Assembly (NCBI GenBank): GCA_023420245.1
Contig: JAEZWL010000048.1
Location: 1 to 8,848, forward strand
Direction of reading: 5' to 3'
Origin: Bacillota bacterium
Lineage (GTDB): Bacteria; Bacillota; Clostridia; Oscillospirales; Acutalibacteraceae
DNA: 8,848 nucleotides
Shown: one piece after another, positions 5,322-8,848 of the stretch
How the letters are laid out: every line of letters starts with the position of its first letter
Numbering within the stretch: the first letter of the stretch is position 1
Notes under the pieces: generated by a model
Told to the model about the DNA's origin: nothing
Databases searched by the model: none
What the model saw: the letters and a program-made list of their open reading frames with translations, nothing else
Position numbers and translations under genes: made by a program

Positions 5322-8300
5322 ATGCATACTTCTAGTTCATCCGGCTCCCCCTCTGCTTTGAACTTAACAGCAAGCTCCAGCAGAAGATTGAGCGGTTTAA
5401 TGTCCGGGTTGGATACCGATGCTTTGGTAAAGCAGCTTTCTATGGGCACACAAAAGAAAATAGATAAATTAATGCAGAATAAGCAGCTTGCAGCCTGGCG
5501 GCAGACTTCTTACCGGGAGGTTACATCCGCCCTACAGGAATTTCAAGATAAATATTTCTCCACTTCCAGCAGCAGCAGCAATTTGTCCATGCGGGCTTTC
5601 TTTCAAAGCTCCACAATCAATAACACCTCAAGCGCTCTGAACATCAGCGGCAACTCCACCAATGCCTCGAATATGGTAATTACCCAAATCAAGCAGCTGG
5701 CGGTTCAGGCAAGCTTTTCATCCAGCTATAAGGTTTCAAACCAAACCGTTACTTCCCTGTCGGAAGTGAAGGATGTCTATACAAGAAGCGCCTTGTCCGG
5801 AGCTTCTATAACAGTCAACTATGCGGGCAAGGACTACGCCGTCACCCTGGACGGCGACTTTAACCTGGATGATTCTGCCTTGGCAGGCGGCGTATCCGAT
5901 GCCGAAAGAATCGATTATCTGCAAAAGGTAACGGAGGCGCTGAATAAAAAAATCAATGCCAATAGCGATATCAGCGGCAAACTTGAGTTCAGCGTTTTTA
6001 ATGGTAAGGTTAAGCTCAATAAATCAGATTTATCTTCTAATACCTTTTATATCGAAAGCGGTTCTTCCTCTCTGTTATCCGGTTTGGGGCTTAAGGCTGA
6101 TGATAAAAAGACTGGTGTAAGTACCCTTTTAGGGAACGATACGAATGTCAGAAGCTTCTTTAATGATTCGATTTCCTCCGGTTCCTCGCTGGATTTCTCC
6201 ATTGGGGGCAAATCCTACACCTTGGAGATACCATCATCTATTTCATTATATACTTCCGACTCCACGGATTCCGCTTTACAAGATTCTCTGAAAGCCGAAA
6301 ACCAACGGATATTGCAGCAAAGCTTAGACGACGCGATAAAGAATAATGTTGATCTGAAGGGCAAGCTTTCCGTCAATGTAGATTCAGCTTTAAAAATTAC
6401 TTTCAGCAGCTCTGCGGGAGCTGTCAACGTCACCGGCGGTACCCAGAATGTGCTGAAGGGCTTCGGTCTCGACAGCGGAGCAGGAGCCTACAGTGCCACC
6501 GGAACGGTGAACGGGGACGAGCTGGTTAAAACCTATATGCAGGATACACTGGCAGGCGCTACGATTACCTTTGACCTGAACGGATTGGCAAAAAGAGTTA
6601 CGTTCGATGAAAGTGACAAAAGCGCATATGCCACCTCAGAGGGCATGGCTTCCTACTTGCAGGGCAAGCTCAACAACGTTTTTGGTGCCGGAAATGTGGC
6701 GGTCAGCATAAACGCGGGAAAATTAAGCTTTAAAGCGCTCAACGCAACCTCTACTTTCACGGTCGTTTCCAGCGACACATCTGGTCTGCTCGGCTCAGAC
6801 GGTCTGTTGCACACCTACGCGGGAGAATCTAACCGAATCAACGCGAATAAAACATTGAAAGACCTGGCAGGAAATCTAAGCAGTACTCTTACTTCTAATT
6901 CGGACGGGTCTTTCGGATTAACAATAAACGGCAAGGACTTCGCCTTTAAGGCTACCGATACCCTGGCCACCGTAATTTCAACCATCAATAACGATAACGA
7001 CGCCAATGTCACCGTTGCCTATTCCAGCACGCTGGATTCGTTCAGTATTACCGCGGATAATGGCGGTGAAGGCAGCAAGGTGGATATTTCCACCCTGGGC
7101 GGCAGCAATCTCGCCACTGTGTTATTCGGAAAAAAGGCAGACACGCAATCCTCACTCACCTTTGATTTTAACGGAAGAACTGTTAATGACGGCGACACCA
7201 TCACCATCGACGGCACCATCTATGAATTTGATACCAACGGCAGCACCGGCTCCGGAAACACCGCAGTAACGATTCCCGACGGCGCTTCTGCCGATGATAT
7301 TGCCTCAGCTTTTAAAAATATCGGTCTTTCCGGTTACGCAGGCTCTTCCTCCGGCGGCATTGTGACATTTACCGCCAATACGGCAGGGTATCAAAACGAA
7401 CCGGTTGTTTCAGGAATCGTGAATGGAAATTATCGAAATGGGTCAAGCTCATCACTGGAATATGATTTTACCGGTAAAACGGGTACAGACCTGCTTGGAA
7501 AAACAATTATAATCGGGAATAAGACTTATGAATTTGCCACATCGGACAAACTAATCGGCGGTGTAACCAAAAACGGAAATATCGGAATCGCAATCGGTGA
7601 CGGTTCAGAAGATTCTGCAAGTATTACTGCCGATCAGATTACATCCGCTTTCAGCAGTGCAATTGGCAGTGTCTCCGGCTATAGCACGGGTGTAAACGGA
7701 AACAGGGTTATCCTGCAGAATAACGGAGCGGTAAACTATTCTGTGACAGCCGGTAAAAACGCGGAGTTAATGATGAGCTTCGACGGAAACCCGGACAACG
7801 CCACTTTAATTTCGCGAACTGAGAATAAATTTACAGTGGACGAGGTAAATTTTGAGCTTCTAAAAGCGGACACCACCGTGACGAAGGATAAGCCGATCAC
7901 GTTTACAGTGAAGAATGAAACAGACGACCTATACAAAAAGGTTACCGGTTTTATTGATGATTACAATGCTCTTTTGAAAGTAATCAATGATAAAGTAAAC
8001 GAAAGCAAAAAAACAGAGGGTCAAACCTACGCACCGCTCACAGATGACCAGAAGGCAACTATGACGGCGGACCAAATAGCAAAATGGGATTCCTACGCCA
8101 AAAAAGGAATTTTACAGTCGGACTCTTTGCTCACTACCGTCAGCTACGATATGCGCAACGCAATGTTTAATATGGTGGATTCTGTAAAGGACGCTCTTTA
8201 CTCTGTCGGAATTACAGAAGTTGATTATGATAAATATGGCAAGCTGACCATTGATGAAACAAAGTTTAAAGGTGCGCTAACCAATAATCCTGACCTCGTT

Positions 8301-8606
8301 GCCTCTCTGTTTACCGGGAAAGACGGTATTGCAAGCCGGTTAAAAACTATCATTACGAAAAACACCAACACCAGCATCGGTGCCGACGGTCTTCTGGTTC
8401 AAAAGGCCGGTATATCCAGCCGCGATTACGACACTAGCGTAATCGGAAGGCAAATTACGGATTACAACTCAAGAATCAAGGATTTAAAAACACAGCTTGA
8501 AACGGAGCAGGACCGTTATTATAGAAAATTCACTGCTTTGGAATCTTATCTTAGTGTTATGAACGCACAATCCAGCTTATTCTTTAACAATACCTCTTCC
8601 TCCTGA
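5322..8606 (+). CDS. fliD: Flagellar hook-associated protein 2 / filament cap FliD, enlarged
   Basis: ATG at 5322 follows GGAGG (5309-5313) by eight bases. The 1094-residue product forms the cap on which flagellin subunits fold at the filament tip; it is secreted by the flagellar export gate and has no cleaved signal. N-terminal FliD domain: GLMSGLDTDALVKQLS at 25-40 and the VITQIKQLAVQASFSS strand near 118-133. C-terminal FliD domain: ~837-1085, including FIDDYNALLKVINDKV, YAPLTDDQKATMTADQIAKW, a GILQSD loop and a terminal helix IKDLKTQLETEQDRYYRKF for coiled-coil packing. A flagellin hook-IN type motif (LTINGKDFAFKATDTLATVI from 533, to ~583) lies mid-protein. The usual length is about 450-700; the excess is three related modules at 149-495 and two of another type at 611-811. 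I see no cysteine, as is usual for filament-exterior proteins. fliS follows 34 bases downstream, the standard fliD-fliS order. Confidence 0.95.
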   Translation: MHTSSSSGSPSALNLTASSSRRLSGLMSGLDTDALVKQLSMGTQKKIDKLMQNKQLAAWRQTSYREVTSALQEFQDKYFSTSSSSSNLSMRAFFQSSTINNTSSALNISGNSTNASNMVITQIKQLAVQASFSSSYKVSNQTVTSLSEVKDVYTRSALSGASITVNYAGKDYAVTLDGDFNLDDSALAGGVSDAERIDYLQKVTEALNKKINANSDISGKLEFSVFNGKVKLNKSDLSSNTFYIESGSSSLLSGLGLKADDKKTGVSTLLGNDTNVRSFFNDSISSGSSLDFSIGGKSYTLEIPSSISLYTSDSTDSALQDSLKAENQRILQQSLDDAIKNNVDLKGKLSVNVDSALKITFSSSAGAVNVTGGTQNVLKGFGLDSGAGAYSATGTVNGDELVKTYMQDTLAGATITFDLNGLAKRVTFDESDKSAYATSEGMASYLQGKLNNVFGAGNVAVSINAGKLSFKALNATSTFTVVSSDTSGLLGSDGLLHTYAGESNRINANKTLKDLAGNLSSTLTSNSDGSFGLTINGKDFAFKATDTLATVISTINNDNDANVTVAYSSTLDSFSITADNGGEGSKVDISTLGGSNLATVLFGKKADTQSSLTFDFNGRTVNDGDTITIDGTIYEFDTNGSTGSGNTAVTIPDGASADDIASAFKNIGLSGYAGSSSGGIVTFTANTAGYQNEPVVSGIVNGNYRNGSSSSLEYDFTGKTGTDLLGKTIIIGNKTYEFATSDKLIGGVTKNGNIGIAIGDGSEDSASITADQITSAFSSAIGSVSGYSTGVNGNRVILQNNGAVNYSVTAGKNAELMMSFDGNPDNATLISRTENKFTVDEVNFELLKADTTVTKDKPITFTVKNETDDLYKKVTGFIDDYNALLKVINDKVNESKKTEGQTYAPLTDDQKATMTADQIAKWDSYAKKGILQSDSLLTTVSYDMRNAMFNMVDSVKDALYSVGITEVDYDKYGKLTIDETKFKGALTNNPDLVASLFTGKDGIASRLKTIITKNTNTSIGADGLLVQKAGISSRDYDTSVIGRQITDYNSRIKDLKTQLETEQDRYYRKFTALESYLSVMNAQSSLFFNNTSSS
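5766..6806 (+). repeat. Three diverged type-A modules inside FliD
   Basis: Residues 149-257, 273-383 and 398-495 share a layout: an opening helix and strand pair (VYTRSALSGASITVNYAGKD; VRSFFNDSISSGSSLDFSIG; LVKTYMQDTLAGATITFDLN), a helix (YLQKVTEALNKKI; ILQQSLDDAIKNN; YLQGKLNNVFG), then strands (GKLEFSVFNGKVKL; GKLSVNVDSALKITF; GNVAVSINAGKLSF) and a closing LLSGLGL / VLKGFGL / LGSDGL. Alignment by eye only; identity is low, so the copies are old duplications. They should form surface domains of the cap. Confidence 0.6.
7152..7754 (+). repeat. Two diverged type-B modules inside FliD
   Basis: Residues 611-702 and 711-811 both open SLTFDFNGRT / SLEYDFTGKT, then carry DTITIDGTIYEFDTNG / KTIIIGNKTYEFATSD, VTIPDGASADDIASAFKNIG / IAIGDGSEDSASITADQITS and a strand GGIVTFTAN / GNRVILQNN. 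The pattern (a hairpin with YEF, then a helix of the type ADDIASAF) is also seen in variable regions of flagellins and hook-associated proteins as far as I recall. Spacing about 100 residues. Confidence 0.6.
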
Positions 8607-8640
8607 TTGATCAAACACATTTAAAAGCGGAGGCTAATTT

Positions 8641-8848
8641 ATGACAAACCCAATTCAGCAATACAAGACACAGTCGATTAACACGATGTCTCAGGGGGAG
8701 CAGCTAATCACATTGTTTGATGAGGCGCTTAAAAATCTGCGCTACGGTTCAATGATGATGAAAAGTGAAAACTATGTTACCTCCCTGAAATGCACGGTAA
8801 AATGCAGCAATATCTTTACCTATCTGTCTGCGGTACTGGATGAAAAGC
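8641..8848 (+). CDS. fliS: Flagellar export chaperone FliS, N-terminal part (cut by window edge)
   Basis: ATG at 8641 has CGGAGG (8628-8633) seven bases upstream. The 69 visible residues open TNPIQQYKTQSINTMSQGEQ and continue LITLFDEALKNLRYG, the N-terminal tail and first helix typical of FliS (Y-x(4)-V/I-x-T/S...E-L/Q-I...L-x-D-x-A). The full protein is usually 120-135 residues of four helices, which binds the C-terminal end of flagellin in the cytoplasm and prevents early polymerisation. It probably shares the fliD transcript from the sigma-D type promoter. Confidence 0.9.
   Translation, partial: MTNPIQQYKTQSINTMSQGEQLITLFDEALKNLRYGSMMMKSENYVTSLKCTVKCSNIFTYLSAVLDEK

Noticed and set aside
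5096..5449. N-terminal extension of the HD-GYP protein to 5449
   Set aside because: It would cover both sigma-D type promoters and the fliD start; MTFISIDKLEVGM at 5095 is the normal start of this N-terminal domain.

Overview
The window reads as chromosomal DNA of a moderately low-GC Clostridia-type Firmicute. The pointers are strong AGGAGG-type ribosome binding sites, sigma-D (sigma-28) style flagellar promoters, a clostridial-type FliD tail and a c-di-GMP phosphodiesterase of clostridial style. A member of the Oscillospirales is a guess; the sequence alone cannot settle genus.

Layout. Minus strand 627 to 1: 5' part of a CorA-family Mg2+ transporter gene, cut by the window edge, with its own promoter and a ~130-nt leader. 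The leader holds a well-placed short reading frame beginning M-N-P-D-P, similar in its opening to the enterobacterial Mg2+-sensing leader peptide MgtL (M-E-P-D-P). Positions 774-1030 hold no gene I can support. Minus strand 1920 to 1031: a translationally coupled pair of small YdcZ/DUF606 membrane transporters of the DMT type, predicted to have opposite membrane topologies. Divergent from them, at 2058-2732, is a cysteine-rich Crp/Fnr-family regulator (YeiL-like). The gap between them holds a perfect CRP-style inverted repeat centred 41.5 bp upstream of the predicted transporter start site. A GNAT acetyltransferase gene follows at 2817-3251, then a bidirectional hairpin terminator, then a second GNAT gene (RimJ/RimL type) broken by a one-base excess in a G5 run.

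From 3992 on the region is flagellar. A minus-strand HD-GYP protein (probable c-di-GMP phosphodiesterase) stands back to back with fliD (filament cap) and fliS (FliC chaperone, cut by the right edge). The 226-bp gap between HD-GYP gene and fliD carries one sigma-D type promoter facing each way, so the phosphodiesterase is probably expressed with the late flagellar genes. FliD is about twice the usual size (1094 residues); the extra length is modular repeat domains between conserved N- and C-terminal parts.

Most interesting points: the candidate Mg2+-responsive leader peptide ahead of corA in a Gram-positive, the regulator/operator/transporter unit, the paired sigma-D promoters, and the FliD module expansion. 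All functional calls rest on reading motifs by eye; no searches or folding programs were run.
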